Below the pieces are notes generated by a model. The model ran no database searches. It saw only the letters and a program-made list of their open reading frames with translations, and was not told the origin of the DNA. A stretch of DNA of 64,000 nt from Cedecea lapagei (GTDB taxonomy: Bacteria > Pseudomonadota > Gammaproteobacteria > Enterobacterales > Enterobacteriaceae), in contig NZ_LR134201.1 in NCBI RefSeq assembly GCF_900635955.1, positions 3,534,001 to 3,598,000 of the forward strand, given 5' to 3'. The position numbers and the translations under genes were made by a program. Below, piece after piece: positions 1 through 9,372 of the stretch; within the stretch, counting starts at the first letter, position 1; every line of letters starts with the position of its first letter.

Positions 1-31
1 AATACCTATCCGATCGATTGGCAAGACGCCA

Positions 32-61
32 TTGAGCTACATGGAATGGAGCCCCTATACT
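32..61 (+). promoter_or_regulatory. candidate sigma70 promoter of the peroxiredoxin gene
   Basis: TTGAGC at 32-37 and TATACT at 56-61 are separated by 18 bp, giving 4/6 and 5/6 matches to the sigma70 hexamers about 50 bp upstream of the start codon. The window begins at base 1, so any activator site further upstream, for example for OxyR, cannot be judged. Confidence 0.45.
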
Positions 62-109
62 CCCCCGGTTGCGTTAACACTCACTTTAACAAAATTAACA
101 GGAGTACAT

Positions 110-712
110 ATGGTCCTGGTTACTCGTCCAGCCCCTGACTTTACCGCTGCTGCCGTCCTCGGCAATGGCGAAATCGTTGAAAACTTCAACTTCAAAAAAC
201 ACACCAACGGCAAAGCCACCGTTGTGTTCTTCTGGCCGATGGACTTCACCTTCGTTTGCCCGTCTGAACTGATCGCATTCGACAAGCGCTACGAAGAATT
301 CCAGAAACGTGGCGTAGAAGTCGTTGGTGTATCTTTTGACTCCGAGTTCGTGCACAACGCATGGCGTAAAACCCCGGTTGATAAAGGCGGCATCGGCGAA
401 GTGAAATACGCGATGGTTGCTGACATCAAACGTGAAATCCAGAAAGCTTACGGTATCGAACATCCGGACGCTGGCGTTGCACTGCGCGGCTCCTTCCTGA
501 TCGACAAAGCTGGTATCGTTCGCCACCAGGTGGTTAACGATCTGCCGCTGGGTCGTAACATCGACGAAATGCTGCGTATGGTTGACGCGCTGCAGTTCCA
601 CGAAGAGCACGGCGAAGTGTGCCCGGCTCAGTGGGAAAAAGGGAAAGAAGGCATGAACGCGTCTCCGGACGGCGTTGCTAAGTACCTGAGCGAGAACGTT
701 GCTAAGCTGTAA
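110..712 (+). CDS. tsaA: typical 2-Cys peroxiredoxin (AhpC/TSA family)
   Basis: This is a cytoplasmic thiol peroxidase that reduces hydrogen peroxide and organic hydroperoxides. The 200-residue product has the peroxidatic cysteine in FVCPSE and the resolving cysteine in EVCPAQW near the C-terminus, as in dimeric Prx1-type enzymes. The ATG at 110 is chosen over an in-frame ATG at 32 because AGGAG lies just before it and because the family N-terminus (VLVTRPAPDF) begins here. Salmonella carries a like gene, tsaA, next to malZ, which supports the symbol. The gene is monocistronic and ends at a strong terminator shared with convergent malZ. It is distinct from ahpC, whose usual partner ahpF is absent here. 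Confidence 0.9.
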   Translation: MVLVTRPAPDFTAAAVLGNGEIVENFNFKKHTNGKATVVFFWPMDFTFVCPSELIAFDKRYEEFQKRGVEVVGVSFDSEFVHNAWRKTPVDKGGIGEVKYAMVADIKREIQKAYGIEHPDAGVALRGSFLIDKAGIVRHQVVNDLPLGRNIDEMLRMVDALQFHEEHGEVCPAQWEKGKEGMNASPDGVAKYLSENVAKL

Positions 713-731
713 TAGCTAAGCAAGCTCTTAG

Positions 732-757
732 AAAAGGCCGCAAATGCGGCCTTTTTT
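732..757. terminator. bidirectional intrinsic terminator between tsaA and malZ
   Basis: The stem arms GGCCGC and GCGGCC enclose the loop AAAT. The hairpin is flanked by an A-run on the left and a T-run on the right, so it can end transcription from both convergent genes. Confidence 0.85.
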
Positions 758-769
758 GTTTTTATCCGC

Positions 770-2587
770 CTATAAACTCCGCCATACCGAGGCAGAGACG
801 GCAGGCAAGCTCAATTCACGGTTTGCCAGCACAGCCTCACCTTCGATCTGCGCCCAGGCTCTACCGCTCAGCAGAGCATCCCACGGCAGCGTCACCTGAA
901 CCGAATTGCCGCGGTTTATGGCCACCAGCACGCGCTCGTTTTGATAAATACGAACAAACACCACAACATCGTTTTCCGCATAGATAACCCGGCAGCCGCC
1001 CTGGCGGAGCGCACGGCTTTGCTTGCGCAGTTTGCCCAGCCGCCGGTAGAGCGCCAGCAGATCTAAATCCTGATCCCGCTTGTTCCACGGAAACGGCTTG
1101 CGGCAGAAAGGATCGTTGTTCCCGTCCAGGCCCACTTCATCGCCGTAAAAAATACAGGGTACGCCGGGCCAGGCGTACAGCCAGATAACGGCCAGCGGCA
1201 GACGGGCAACATCCTTACCGAGAATCGACTTAAAACGGGCGGTGTCGTGGCTGTCGAGCTGGTTAAACATGCGCAGCTGCTGCTGATGGGAAAGCCCCGC
1301 GCGGTACTCCTCCATCCATGCCACACAGGTTTGCGCGTCCATGTTCTGCGGCTCGTAAGAGATATCCGTGTTCGCCAGAAATCCCCAAAGCGGGAAGGTA
1401 AAACCACGATAGTTCATGGCCGCGTCTTCAGTATCCGCCTGCAGCCACTGGCGGGCGTCGCCGAAGTGCTCACCGAGAACATAGGCGTCCGGCTTTGTCT
1501 CCTTCGCCGCGCGGGTAATGCTGCCGACATGCAGCAAATTGTTTTTCGCCCCACCCGCTTCGCCAAGCATATGCACAACGTCCAGACGCCAGCCGTCGAT
1601 GCCCCACGGCTCGCGCAGCCAGTGCCGCACAATGCTTTGTTCGCTCCGATAGATTTCATCTACCAGGGTGGGCGAACGGTAGTCCAGCTTCGGCAGGCTT
1701 GAATAACCCAGCCAGTCCAGCGCCCGCCCTTCCGCCGAGAAACTGTACCAGTCGCGCCACGTTGACTGTGGATTATGGCAGGCGCCGCCGTCGCTCTGCT
1801 GATGCCTGTCGAACCAGGCGTGCGTATCGCCGCTGTGGTTAAAGACGCCGTCCAGCATCAGCTTCATGCCCTGCCGGCGCGTATTTTCCCTGAGACGCAA
1901 AAAAGCGGCGTTGCCGCCAAACTGCTCATCTACCTGCCGGTAATCCTGGGTGTCGTACTTATGCACGCTGGGCGCGGTAAAAATCGGGTTCAGGTAAAGC
2001 GCCGTCACGCCAAGTTTTTTCAGGTAAGGCAGTTTTTCGTTAATACCGTCGAGATCGCCGCCGTAAAACGTCGATCCTCCTGCTTCTCCGGTTAAAGGCT
2101 CATCCCATTCGCGTCGAACGATATCCCGCCCGGCCGCATGGTGAAAATAGACATTGTCCTGCTCCGGCTGACGGTTCGAGCCTCGCGCAAAGCGATCGGG
2201 GAAGATCTGATAGAACACCTGATCCTGCACCCAATCCGGGCCATCATCTGGCATATCAACAGCAAACTGCTCCAGACGTGCCGGAGGGGTCTTCCTGAAG
2301 CCCTGAGGCGTATACCAGCGCTGCCTGTCCTGCCACAGCAGCTTGAAGCTGTAGCGGCGCCTGGGCTGACCTTCGGCGGTCTCAAGGGTGGCTTTCCAGG
2401 CGACGACACCCTCCAGGGGAGCGTGCTTCTGGCGCACCATCACCAGTGAGAGCTCCTCGTTGTCCTTTTCGCCGCGCAGAACGACTTTCTCAGGCAGCTC
2501 GTCTCCCGCCAGCCACAGAGTAACGATCAGGCTATTTTCGCGCTTCTGGATAAACGGGGCCACCGAAAGGTGCCAGGCATTCAACAT
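770..2587 (-). CDS. malZ: maltodextrin glucosidase MalZ
   Basis: This cytoplasmic GH13 enzyme releases glucose from the reducing end of short maltodextrins in the maltose system. The 605-residue product has an N-terminal beta-sandwich domain (about 1-120) and a TIM barrel with the four conserved GH13 regions: DGVFNH, GWRLDVV (nucleophile near D336), GEHFGD (acid near E373) and LDSHD (near D448). The start at 2587 (MLNAWHLSV) matches the E. coli protein start and has GGGAAAG upstream; the longer frame to 2650 would add 21 unrelated residues. It is a single gene convergent with tsaA. In E. coli malZ belongs to the MalT regulon. Confidence 0.95.
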   Translation of the reverse strand: MLNAWHLSVAPFIQKRENSLIVTLWLAGDELPEKVVLRGEKDNEELSLVMVRQKHAPLEGVVAWKATLETAEGQPRRRYSFKLLWQDRQRWYTPQGFRKTPPARLEQFAVDMPDDGPDWVQDQVFYQIFPDRFARGSNRQPEQDNVYFHHAAGRDIVRREWDEPLTGEAGGSTFYGGDLDGINEKLPYLKKLGVTALYLNPIFTAPSVHKYDTQDYRQVDEQFGGNAAFLRLRENTRRQGMKLMLDGVFNHSGDTHAWFDRHQQSDGGACHNPQSTWRDWYSFSAEGRALDWLGYSSLPKLDYRSPTLVDEIYRSEQSIVRHWLREPWGIDGWRLDVVHMLGEAGGAKNNLLHVGSITRAAKETKPDAYVLGEHFGDARQWLQADTEDAAMNYRGFTFPLWGFLANTDISYEPQNMDAQTCVAWMEEYRAGLSHQQQLRMFNQLDSHDTARFKSILGKDVARLPLAVIWLYAWPGVPCIFYGDEVGLDGNNDPFCRKPFPWNKRDQDLDLLALYRRLGKLRKQSRALRQGGCRVIYAENDVVVFVRIYQNERVLVAINRGNSVQVTLPWDALLSGRAWAQIEGEAVLANRELSLPAVSASVWRSL

Positions 2588-2665
2588 AGTAACTTTCCCA
2601 TCGCTTAAAAATGACGCCACCTTGCCACAGCATAAGGCTTTATCACTCATCGTTCCGGGTTAATT

Positions 2666-2690
2666 TGGGGGAGGACAGGAGGGGTGGAGG
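2666..2690. promoter_or_regulatory. possible MalT boxes upstream of malZ
   Basis: GGGGTGGAGG at 2681-2690 differs at one position from the MalT decamer GGGGA(T/G)GAGG, and a weaker purine-rich copy precedes it. Both read on the strand opposite to malZ transcription, which weakens the call. Confidence 0.25.
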
Positions 2691-2704
2691 CGGGAACGCA
2701 TTTT

Positions 2705-2730
2705 CCCCTCACCCTTCCAGAGAGAGGGGA
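2705..2730. repeat. degenerate copy of the dispersed palindromic repeat
   Basis: A CCCTCACCCT tail followed by GAGAGAGGGG resembles the better-formed copies at 13010-13045 and 19654-19757. It lies in the short gap between the start of malZ and the end of proY. Confidence 0.4.
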
Positions 2731-2747
2731 AAATCGAAAACAATGTT

Positions 2748-4118
2748 TTACTGAATCAGGGACTGCGCCTTCACCCGGCGCTTAACAAGCCAGCCGATCA
2801 GCAGCAGAGCAATCCAGCCGCAGCCGACATAGAGCGAAATACGGGTTTCCGGATGGTAGCCAATCAGCCCGATGATAAACACCAGGAATACGAGGCCAAC
2901 AAGGGTCGTGATAACGCCGCCGGGGACAGGGAACTTCAGCGCTTTTGTCTCTTCCGGCGACAGGCGGCGGCGGAAGGCAATTTGCGACAGCAGGATCATG
3001 ATCCAGACCCACACGGTGGCAAAGGTCGCCAGCGAGGCAATCACCAGGAAAACGTTCTCCGGCATGATGTAGTTCAGGTAAACCGCCAGCAACAGCGCAC
3101 AGGCCATCACCACCACCGTCACCCACGGGATGCCGTTGCGGGAGGTTTTGGCGAACATTTTCGGCGCACTGCCCTGCTCGGCCATGCCGTGCAGCATGCG
3201 GCCCACGCCAAACACATCGCTGTTAATCGCAGAGAGCGAAGCGGTGATAACCACAAAGTTCAGAATACCCGCCGCGGCGGTGATGCCCATATGCTGGAAG
3301 GTCATCACAAACGGGCTGCCTTCGGTGCCTACCTGGTTCCACGGATAGATGGACATAATCACAAACAGCGTGCCCACATAGAACACCAGAATACGCAGCG
3401 GCACGGAGTTGATAGCGCGTGGAATGGACTTCTGCGGATCTTTCGCTTCGCCGGCGGTGATGCCAATAATCTCAATCCCGCCGTAGGCAAACATCACCAT
3501 CTGCAGCGACATAATCATGCCGAGCCAGCCGTTGCTGAAGAAGCCGCCGTTGCTCCACAGATTGTGAATGCCGGTGGCCTGGCCGCCGTTGCCAATGCCC
3601 CAGACAATAATGCCGATCCCGGCAATAATCATGATGATGATAGTGGCAACCTTGAAGAACGAGAACCAGAACTCCAGCTCGCCGAACACCTTCACGCTCA
3701 TCAGGTTAATGGCGCTGATAATCAGCACCACGCTAAGTACCCAGACCCAGTGCGGCACCGCCGGGAACCAGACGCTCATGTAGATCCCGAACGCGGTGAC
3801 GTCGGCAATGGCGACGATCAAAATCTCGAAGCAGTAGGTCCAGCCGGTAATGTAGCCGGCCAGCGGACCCAGGTTGTCCTGGGCATAACGGGAAAACGAG
3901 CTGGCTGCGGGGTTATGCACCGACATTTCGCCCAGCGCGCGCATGATGATATAGGCCGCGACGCCGCCGATGATATACGCCAGCAGGACGCTTGGGCCGG
4001 CCATCTTGATGGCATCCGCCGAACCGTAAAACAGCCCTGTTCCAATCGCCGACCCCAGCGCCATAAATCGAATATGCCGGGTGCTCAAACCTCGCTTGAG
4101 CTTGTTGGTGTTTTCCAT
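2748..4118 (-). CDS. proY: proline-specific permease ProY (APC family)
   Basis: This is an inner-membrane proline:cation symporter of the amino acid-polyamine-organocation superfamily. The 456-residue product has about 12 hydrophobic segments and the APC N-terminal signature (GSAIGTGLFYGSADAI) in the first transmembrane helix. Sequence and length match E. coli ProY (457). It lies 71 bp downstream of brnQ on the same strand, as in E. coli, but the hairpin between them suggests limited read-through. In Salmonella proY is described as cryptic, so expression cannot be assumed. Confidence 0.94.
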   Translation of the reverse strand: MENTNKLKRGLSTRHIRFMALGSAIGTGLFYGSADAIKMAGPSVLLAYIIGGVAAYIIMRALGEMSVHNPAASSFSRYAQDNLGPLAGYITGWTYCFEILIVAIADVTAFGIYMSVWFPAVPHWVWVLSVVLIISAINLMSVKVFGELEFWFSFFKVATIIIMIIAGIGIIVWGIGNGGQATGIHNLWSNGGFFSNGWLGMIMSLQMVMFAYGGIEIIGITAGEAKDPQKSIPRAINSVPLRILVFYVGTLFVIMSIYPWNQVGTEGSPFVMTFQHMGITAAAGILNFVVITASLSAINSDVFGVGRMLHGMAEQGSAPKMFAKTSRNGIPWVTVVVMACALLLAVYLNYIMPENVFLVIASLATFATVWVWIMILLSQIAFRRRLSPEETKALKFPVPGGVITTLVGLVFLVFIIGLIGYHPETRISLYVGCGWIALLLIGWLVKRRVKAQSLIQ

Positions 4119-4140
4119 TAATCCAGTACCACGCTTTACA

Positions 4141-4172
4141 ATAAAAAAACCACGGAGGAAGGCTCCGTGGTT
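4141..4172 (-). terminator. intrinsic terminator after brnQ
   Basis: On the minus strand, 10-nt arms AACCACGGAG and CTCCGTGGTT around a 5-nt loop are followed by seven T. It lies between brnQ and proY and would uncouple them. Confidence 0.8.
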
Positions 4173-4189
4173 ACATTACAATCAAATAC

Positions 4190-5509
4190 TTAGTGAGCGG
4201 TTGAGGTCACTTGCCGCCCTGCAGCCTTGTCCCAGATAGCGCTGATAATCACCATCGCCACGGTCGGCAGCAGCCAGGCGAGTCCCTGATCCGCCAGCGG
4301 CAGCTTCGCCGCCCAGCCAGGCAGTATGCCGCCTATCGCAGACGCTTTAACGCCGTCAATCATCCCAAACAGCAGGCTAATCAGCATCGCGGGCGCAATT
4401 ACCCGGCTGGAATTGTTCCACCACGGTCGGGTAAAGCTCAGTACCACCAGCGCGATACACGGCGGATAGATCGCCGTCAGCACCGGGATGGAGATCTGAA
4501 TCAGATGGCTCAGGCCAAGGTTGGACACCACCATCGAGAACAGACCCAGAATAAACACCAGTGAGCGATAAGAGAGCGGCAGATACTGGCTAAAGAACTC
4601 CGCGCAGGCGCAGGTCAGGCCAACGGCCGTCACCAGGCAGGCGAGGAAAATCAGCGCGGCGAGGAAGAAGCTGCCGGCACCGCCAAAGGTATGGGCAACG
4701 TAAGCGTGCAGGATAGCCGCGCCGTTGGCACTTTGCTCAACCAGGTTCGCGCTGTCGGAGCCGAGATGGAACAGCGCCAGGTAGATAATCGTCAGGCCGA
4801 TACCCGCGATCAGGCCAGCCCAGATGGTGTAGCGGGTCAGCAGGCGGGATTCCGTCACGCCGCGAGAGCGGGCGGCATTAACGATAACAATCCCGAACAC
4901 CAGCGACGCAAGGGTATCCATCGTCAGGTAGCCGTTCACAAAGCCGTTGGAGAAGGAGGTATTCTGGTAGGCCTCCGTCGCCGAGCTCAGGCCACCTGCC
5001 GGCCACAGAACCGCACCGGCGGCCAGGATCAGCAGGGCGATAATTTTTACCGGCGCCAGCACGTGTCCCACGGTATCCAGCAGCTTACCCGGATAAAGTG
5101 AAATGCCAATCACCAGCGCGAAGTAGACCAGGCTGTAGATAAACAGCGGCATCTCGCCCATACCGGTCAGCGGGGCAATCCCCACTTCAAAGGAGACGGT
5201 GGTGGTTCGCGGCGTGGCGAACAGTGGCCCCACGGCAAGGTAGCAGACCGTTGCCAGAAAGATACCGGCACGGCGGCCAATCGGCGAGCTGAGGCTATCG
5301 ATGCCGCCGCCCACGCGGGCGATCGCCACAATGGTCAGAACAGGTAAACCTACTGCGGTCACCAGGAAACCGAGCGCCGCCGTCCAGACGTGCTCGCCAG
5401 CCTGTAAGCCAACCATTGGCGGGAAAATGATGTTGCCCGCGCCCACAAACAGCGCAAAGGTCATAAAGCCCAGAGCGATGATGTCACGAGATTTCAAATG
5501 ATGGGTCAT
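4190..5509 (-). CDS. brnQ: branched-chain amino acid carrier BrnQ (LIV-II)
   Basis: This is an inner-membrane symporter for leucine, isoleucine and valine. The 439-residue product is the same length as E. coli BrnQ, starts MTHHLKSRDIIALGFMTFAL, and shows about 12 transmembrane segments, including the conserved FVGAGNIIFPPMVG stretch in the first. It lies in the E. coli order phoB-phoR-brnQ-proY, with its own 426-bp upstream region and its own terminator. Confidence 0.96.
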   Translation of the reverse strand: MTHHLKSRDIIALGFMTFALFVGAGNIIFPPMVGLQAGEHVWTAALGFLVTAVGLPVLTIVAIARVGGGIDSLSSPIGRRAGIFLATVCYLAVGPLFATPRTTTVSFEVGIAPLTGMGEMPLFIYSLVYFALVIGISLYPGKLLDTVGHVLAPVKIIALLILAAGAVLWPAGGLSSATEAYQNTSFSNGFVNGYLTMDTLASLVFGIVIVNAARSRGVTESRLLTRYTIWAGLIAGIGLTIIYLALFHLGSDSANLVEQSANGAAILHAYVAHTFGGAGSFFLAALIFLACLVTAVGLTCACAEFFSQYLPLSYRSLVFILGLFSMVVSNLGLSHLIQISIPVLTAIYPPCIALVVLSFTRPWWNNSSRVIAPAMLISLLFGMIDGVKASAIGGILPGWAAKLPLADQGLAWLLPTVAMVIISAIWDKAAGRQVTSTAH

Positions 5510-5882
5510 AAAATAAAGCAGCCTGTGGATGTGTGGTGTTGAAAATAATCAAATTTTTAAACCAACGTTCAGTCCAGATAACGTTCGGTAAAAACGCGGC
5601 TATTACCGGTAACGACAGCGGAATATGCTTCTCCAGATCGGTGGCGAAGAATAGTTAGTCGAATTACCACTCAATTTCAGTCGGTCTGGTAATAACAGGG
5701 GGGCAATTAAAACGCTTATAGCGTTTGAAGACAAGAAGGGATCGGGAAAGCAGGAATATATCCTTCAAAAATAGGTATAACCAGTGAATAAATTTGATTA
5801 TACGCTTTTGTTATGGCTTATCATTCGGACAAAAAAGCATCAATCCGATATTCAGTGATTAACGAGTGGTGAAAATACAGGC
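5510..5882. other. brnQ upstream region (no gene)
   Basis: This AT-rich intergenic stretch upstream of brnQ holds no convincing ORF. A 6-bp inverted repeat, AAACGC-TTATA-GCGTTT, sits at 5710-5726 and could be an operator or leader hairpin. No leader peptide with a run of branched-chain codons was seen. Confidence 0.5.
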
Positions 5883-5905
5883 AAAAAAGGCCAGAAAACT
5901 GGCCT
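5883..5905 (-). terminator. intrinsic terminator after phoR
   Basis: Arms AGGCCAG and CTGGCCT around AAAA are followed on the minus strand by six T, just past the phoR stop codon. Confidence 0.8.
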
Positions 5906-5935
5906 GTGGAAAGCAGACTTGACGGTGAAGGCGAC

Positions 5936-7243
5936 TTAATGTGCCGCCGCCACAGGATCGTGAGCAATCAGGCGTTCGGGCAGAATAAACGAAAACGTCG
6001 ATCCCTGCCCCGGCAGGCTTTCAATATCCAGCCGCGCATCGTGGTGGCTCAGGGCGTGCTTAACAATAGCCAGCCCCAGCCCGCTGCCGCCCGTCTGGCG
6101 AGAACGCGCCTTATCGACGCGGTAGAAACGCTCGGTCAGGCGAGGAATATGCTCGGCGGAAATCCCGGGCCCGGTATCCCTGACGCTAAACGCCGCCCCG
6201 TGAGGCAGCTTACGCCAGGTGACCGTAATGTGCGTTCCGGCTGGCGTATGGTTTACGGCGTTATAGACCAGGTTCGAAATAGCGCTGCGAAGCTGCTCTT
6301 CGTTGCCGTAGACCTGAAGCCCCGGCTCAACGTTAAAAGTGAGCGTCTGCCTCTGCTGACTTAGCGTTTGTGCCTCGCGTTCAACCACGCGCAGCATCAG
6401 CGGCACGTCAATTTTCTCGTTCATCGAAATCGCCGGCGCCGCTTCAATCCTCGACAGGGTGAGTAGCTGTTTGACCAGCCCCTCCATACGCGAGGTTTGT
6501 TCGCGCATGGTATGCAGCGCTTTGTCCTTTAAAGGTCCTTCCAGCGCCTGATCCTGCATCATTTCCAGATAACCCTGTAGTACGGTCAACGGGGTTCGCA
6601 GTTCATGGCTGACGTTAGCAAAGAAGTTGCGGCGAGCGCCTTCGAGCTGGTGCATCTGCGTGACGTCACGCGCCACCATCAGCCACTGGCCGTCAGCATA
6701 AGGCATCACGCGGAACTCAAGATGACGACCATTGTTCAGCACCAGCGTCAGCGGGCGGCCGAACTGCTGCTTCGCCACATATTGCGTGAACTCAGGGTAA
6801 CGCAGGAGGTTGAGAATATTTTGGCCGTTGTCGTCCGGCCAGCGCAGGCCAAGCAGCTGCTGGGCCAGACCGTTACACCAAAAAATCATCCCTTCTTCGG
6901 TGGTCAACACCACGGCATCGGGCAGTGATTCAGCTCCGCTACGGAACCGCTTGATCAGGTTGCCCAGCTCTTTACGACGCTTTTTATTACGCAGCTGCAT
7001 CTGGTGCAGCCCATACAGCAGAGGTTCCCAGCTTCCCCGTCCGGGCGGCGGGGTCATGCTGCGGTCAACCCACAGCCACCAGGAGAGACGAAGTAAGTTC
7101 CAGAAATGCCAGCTTAACAGGGCGGTGACCGCCGCCAGTAAGAACCACGGCAGGTGGCCAAAAATCAATCCAAGAATCGCCGCCGGTAGACAACAGAGCA
7201 TCAGCTCCAGCACCAGCCTTTTCCATGACAGCCGTTCCAGCAC
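5936..7243 (-). CDS. phoR: phosphate regulon sensor histidine kinase PhoR
   Basis: This inner-membrane bifunctional kinase/phosphatase controls PhoB. The 435-residue product has two N-terminal transmembrane segments (about 10-60), a basic linker, a PAS domain (about 95-190), the HisKA box FFANVSHELRTPL with phosphoacceptor H213 (same number as in E. coli), and a HATPase domain with an N box (NLVYNAVNHTP), DTGPGIS and GGSGLGLAIVK. It is cotranscribed 22 bp downstream of phoB. It has no periplasmic sensing domain, consistent with sensing through PstSCAB-PhoU, which lies elsewhere. Confidence 0.97.
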   Translation of the reverse strand: MLERLSWKRLVLELMLCCLPAAILGLIFGHLPWFLLAAVTALLSWHFWNLLRLSWWLWVDRSMTPPPGRGSWEPLLYGLHQMQLRNKKRRKELGNLIKRFRSGAESLPDAVVLTTEEGMIFWCNGLAQQLLGLRWPDDNGQNILNLLRYPEFTQYVAKQQFGRPLTLVLNNGRHLEFRVMPYADGQWLMVARDVTQMHQLEGARRNFFANVSHELRTPLTVLQGYLEMMQDQALEGPLKDKALHTMREQTSRMEGLVKQLLTLSRIEAAPAISMNEKIDVPLMLRVVEREAQTLSQQRQTLTFNVEPGLQVYGNEEQLRSAISNLVYNAVNHTPAGTHITVTWRKLPHGAAFSVRDTGPGISAEHIPRLTERFYRVDKARSRQTGGSGLGLAIVKHALSHHDARLDIESLPGQGSTFSFILPERLIAHDPVAAAH

Positions 7244-7265
7244 GCGTCACGCTCCTGTCAGCATA

Positions 7266-7955
7266 TTAAAAACGGGTTGAAAACCGATAACCCGTGCCGC
7301 GAACTGTTTGCACCATTTTGTCATGACCACTTGTTTCCAGAGCTTTACGCAGGCGACGAATATGCACGTCTACGGTACGGTCTTCAACGTAAACGTTAGT
7401 TCCCCATACATTATTGAGCAGCTGTTCACGGCTGTAAACGCGCTCCGGATGGGTCATAAAGAAGTGTAACAGCTTAAATTCGGTTGGCCCCATATCGAGA
7501 GGATCTTCACCGGTCATTACGCGGTGTGAAGAGGGGTCGAGGCTCAGCCCCTGCATCTCAATCACCTCTTCCACCGCCATCGGTGAGATACGGCGCATGA
7601 CGGCTTTGATACGCGCCACCAGCTCTTTCGGGGAAAACGGCTTGGTGATGTAGTCATCGGCACCGACTTCAAGTCCGCGTACGCGATCCTCTTCTTCGCC
7701 ACGCGCGGTCAGCATCATCACCGGGATCTCGCGGGTCAGCGCCTCGCGTTTGAGGTGCTTGATGAACTGGATCCCGGATCCGCCAGGCAGCATCCAGTCC
7801 AGCAGGATCAGATCGGGGAAAGGTTCAATTAGCAGGTTAACCGCGCTGTCATAATCTTCCGCCTCTACCGACTGGAAGCCATTCTGCTCGAGCACAAAGC
7901 TCACCATTTCACGAATCGGAGCTTCATCTTCTACGACTAAAATGCGTCTCGCCAT
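7266..7955 (-). CDS. phoB: phosphate regulon response regulator PhoB
   Basis: This OmpR-family transcription factor activates the Pho regulon under phosphate limitation. The 229 residues match E. coli exactly in length. The receiver domain (1-120) has the acidic pair E9/D10, phosphorylation site D53 and K in YITKPFS; the C-terminal winged helix (about 130-229) contains RTVDVHIRRLRKAL. It is the first gene of phoBR, with an autoregulatory Pho box upstream. The phoA promoter in this window has a matching box. Confidence 0.98.
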   Translation of the reverse strand: MARRILVVEDEAPIREMVSFVLEQNGFQSVEAEDYDSAVNLLIEPFPDLILLDWMLPGGSGIQFIKHLKREALTREIPVMMLTARGEEEDRVRGLEVGADDYITKPFSPKELVARIKAVMRRISPMAVEEVIEMQGLSLDPSSHRVMTGEDPLDMGPTEFKLLHFFMTHPERVYSREQLLNNVWGTNVYVEDRTVDVHIRRLRKALETSGHDKMVQTVRGTGYRFSTRF

Positions 7956-8003
7956 GATTTACCCTGTTGAAAAGAGACCATCTCTTATTAATTGTGCGTC
8001 AGT

Positions 8004-8035
8004 ATGCGTCAGATTTGTGACAGATTTATGAAAAA
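8004..8035 (-). promoter_or_regulatory. Pho box upstream of phoBR
   Basis: On the minus strand, TTTCATAAATCTGTCACA (from 8033 to 8016) closely matches the Pho box of two CTGTCAT-type repeats 11 bp apart, and a further CTGTCACAAATCTGACGC overlaps it in the same phase. This predicts PhoB autoregulation as in E. coli. Confidence 0.85.
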
Positions 8036-8154
8036 GATTACGGCCAGATATTTCACCTTTTTGAATTATGACAGCCGCAGACTTTTACTGGCAGTTACGC
8101 TGCCAGCTCAATAGCTTATAATCGACTCTTCGCCTCTTTGCCACGGGACAGGTT

Positions 8155-9372
8155 ATGCGCATTCTCCACACATCAGACTGGCACCTCGGCCAAAATTTTT
8201 ACACCAAAAGCCGGGCTTCAGAACACCAGGCCTTTCTCGACTGGCTGCTAAACGCCGCGCTGGAGCATCAGGTGGATGCCATTATTGTCGCGGGAGATAT
8301 CTTTGATACCGGCTCGCCGCCGAGCTATGCACGCGAAATGTATAACCGCTTTGTGGTGCAGCTGCAGGCCACCGGCTGCCAGCTTGTGGTACTGGCGGGC
8401 AACCATGACTCCGTGGCCACGCTTAACGAATCCCGCGAGCTGCTGGCCTGCCTGAATACCCGAGTGATTGCCAGCGCTCGTCACCAAAAAGCGGAGCAGG
8501 CGCTGCTCCTTAATCAAAAAGACGGCACCCCGGGCGCTGTCCTCTGCCCTATTCCTTTCCTGCGGCCACGCGATATTCAAAGCAGCCAGGCCGGCCTGTC
8601 CGGCCATGAAAAACAGCGCTCCTTAATGGAGGCCATCAGCGAACATTATCAGCAATGCTATGAGGCAGCCGTTGCCCTGCGCGGCGACAGAGCGCTGCCC
8701 ATTGTCGCCACCGGGCACCTGACCACCGTTGGCGTAACGAAATCTGATGCGGTTCGTGACATCTATATTGGCACGCTGGATGCTTTCCCGGCCCAGCACT
8801 TCCCGCCTGCCGACTACATCGCACTCGGGCATATTCATCGCGCGCAGAAAATCGGCGGCAGCGAGCATATTCGCTACAGCGGCTCACCGATTCCGCTGAG
8901 CTTCGACGAAACCGGCAAAGCGAAAAGCGTTTTTCTTGTCGAGTTTAGCGGCGCTGCACTGGCAGGCGTTGAAGCGCTGGAAGTTCCGATCAGCCAGCCG
9001 CTGGCCATCGTCAAAGGCTCGCTGCGTGAGATTGAGCAGCAGCTTGAGCAGTGGCGCAGCGCCCCTGCCGAACCGAAAGTCTGGCTGGATATCGAAATCG
9101 CTACCGACGAATATCTGCACGACATGCAGCGCCAGGTCCAGGCGCTTACCGACGAGCTGCCAGTCGAAGTCGTTCTGCTGCGCCGCAGCCGTGAACAGCG
9201 CGAACGGGTGATTGCCAGCCAGCATAAAGAGACCCTAAGCGAGTTAAGCGTTGAAGAGGTTTTTGAGCGACGGCTGAGCCAGGAAGAGACCAGCGACGAG
9301 CGTGCCGCGCGGTTAAGGACGCTGTTTGCACAAACCCTTTCAGACTTGCACCAGCAGGAGGAACAGGCATGA
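8155..9372 (+). CDS. sbcD: SbcCD nuclease, Mre11-like subunit SbcD
   Basis: This Mn-dependent exo/endonuclease subunit works with SbcC to cleave hairpins and protein-blocked DNA ends. The 405-residue product begins with the metallophosphoesterase motifs MRILHTSDWHLG, GDIFDTGSPP, GNHD and, further on, GHIH, followed by the capping domain. The stop overlaps the start of sbcC by 4 bp (ATGA), indicating translational coupling. Length and sequence match E. coli SbcD (400). Confidence 0.97.
   Translation: MRILHTSDWHLGQNFYTKSRASEHQAFLDWLLNAALEHQVDAIIVAGDIFDTGSPPSYAREMYNRFVVQLQATGCQLVVLAGNHDSVATLNESRELLACLNTRVIASARHQKAEQALLLNQKDGTPGAVLCPIPFLRPRDIQSSQAGLSGHEKQRSLMEAISEHYQQCYEAAVALRGDRALPIVATGHLTTVGVTKSDAVRDIYIGTLDAFPAQHFPPADYIALGHIHRAQKIGGSEHIRYSGSPIPLSFDETGKAKSVFLVEFSGAALAGVEALEVPISQPLAIVKGSLREIEQQLEQWRSAPAEPKVWLDIEIATDEYLHDMQRQVQALTDELPVEVVLLRRSREQRERVIASQHKETLSELSVEEVFERRLSQEETSDERAARLRTLFAQTLSDLHQQEEQA

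Noticed and set aside
1..31. Possible OxyR site upstream of the peroxiredoxin gene
   Set aside because: CTAT-N7-ATTG is only a partial half-match to the OxyR motif and the rest of the site would lie outside the window.
2853..4121. 422-codon plus-strand ORF opposite proY
   Set aside because: It is the exact antisense of a well-conserved permease gene, and its His/Asn/Gln-rich composition is typical of the reverse frame of membrane protein codons.
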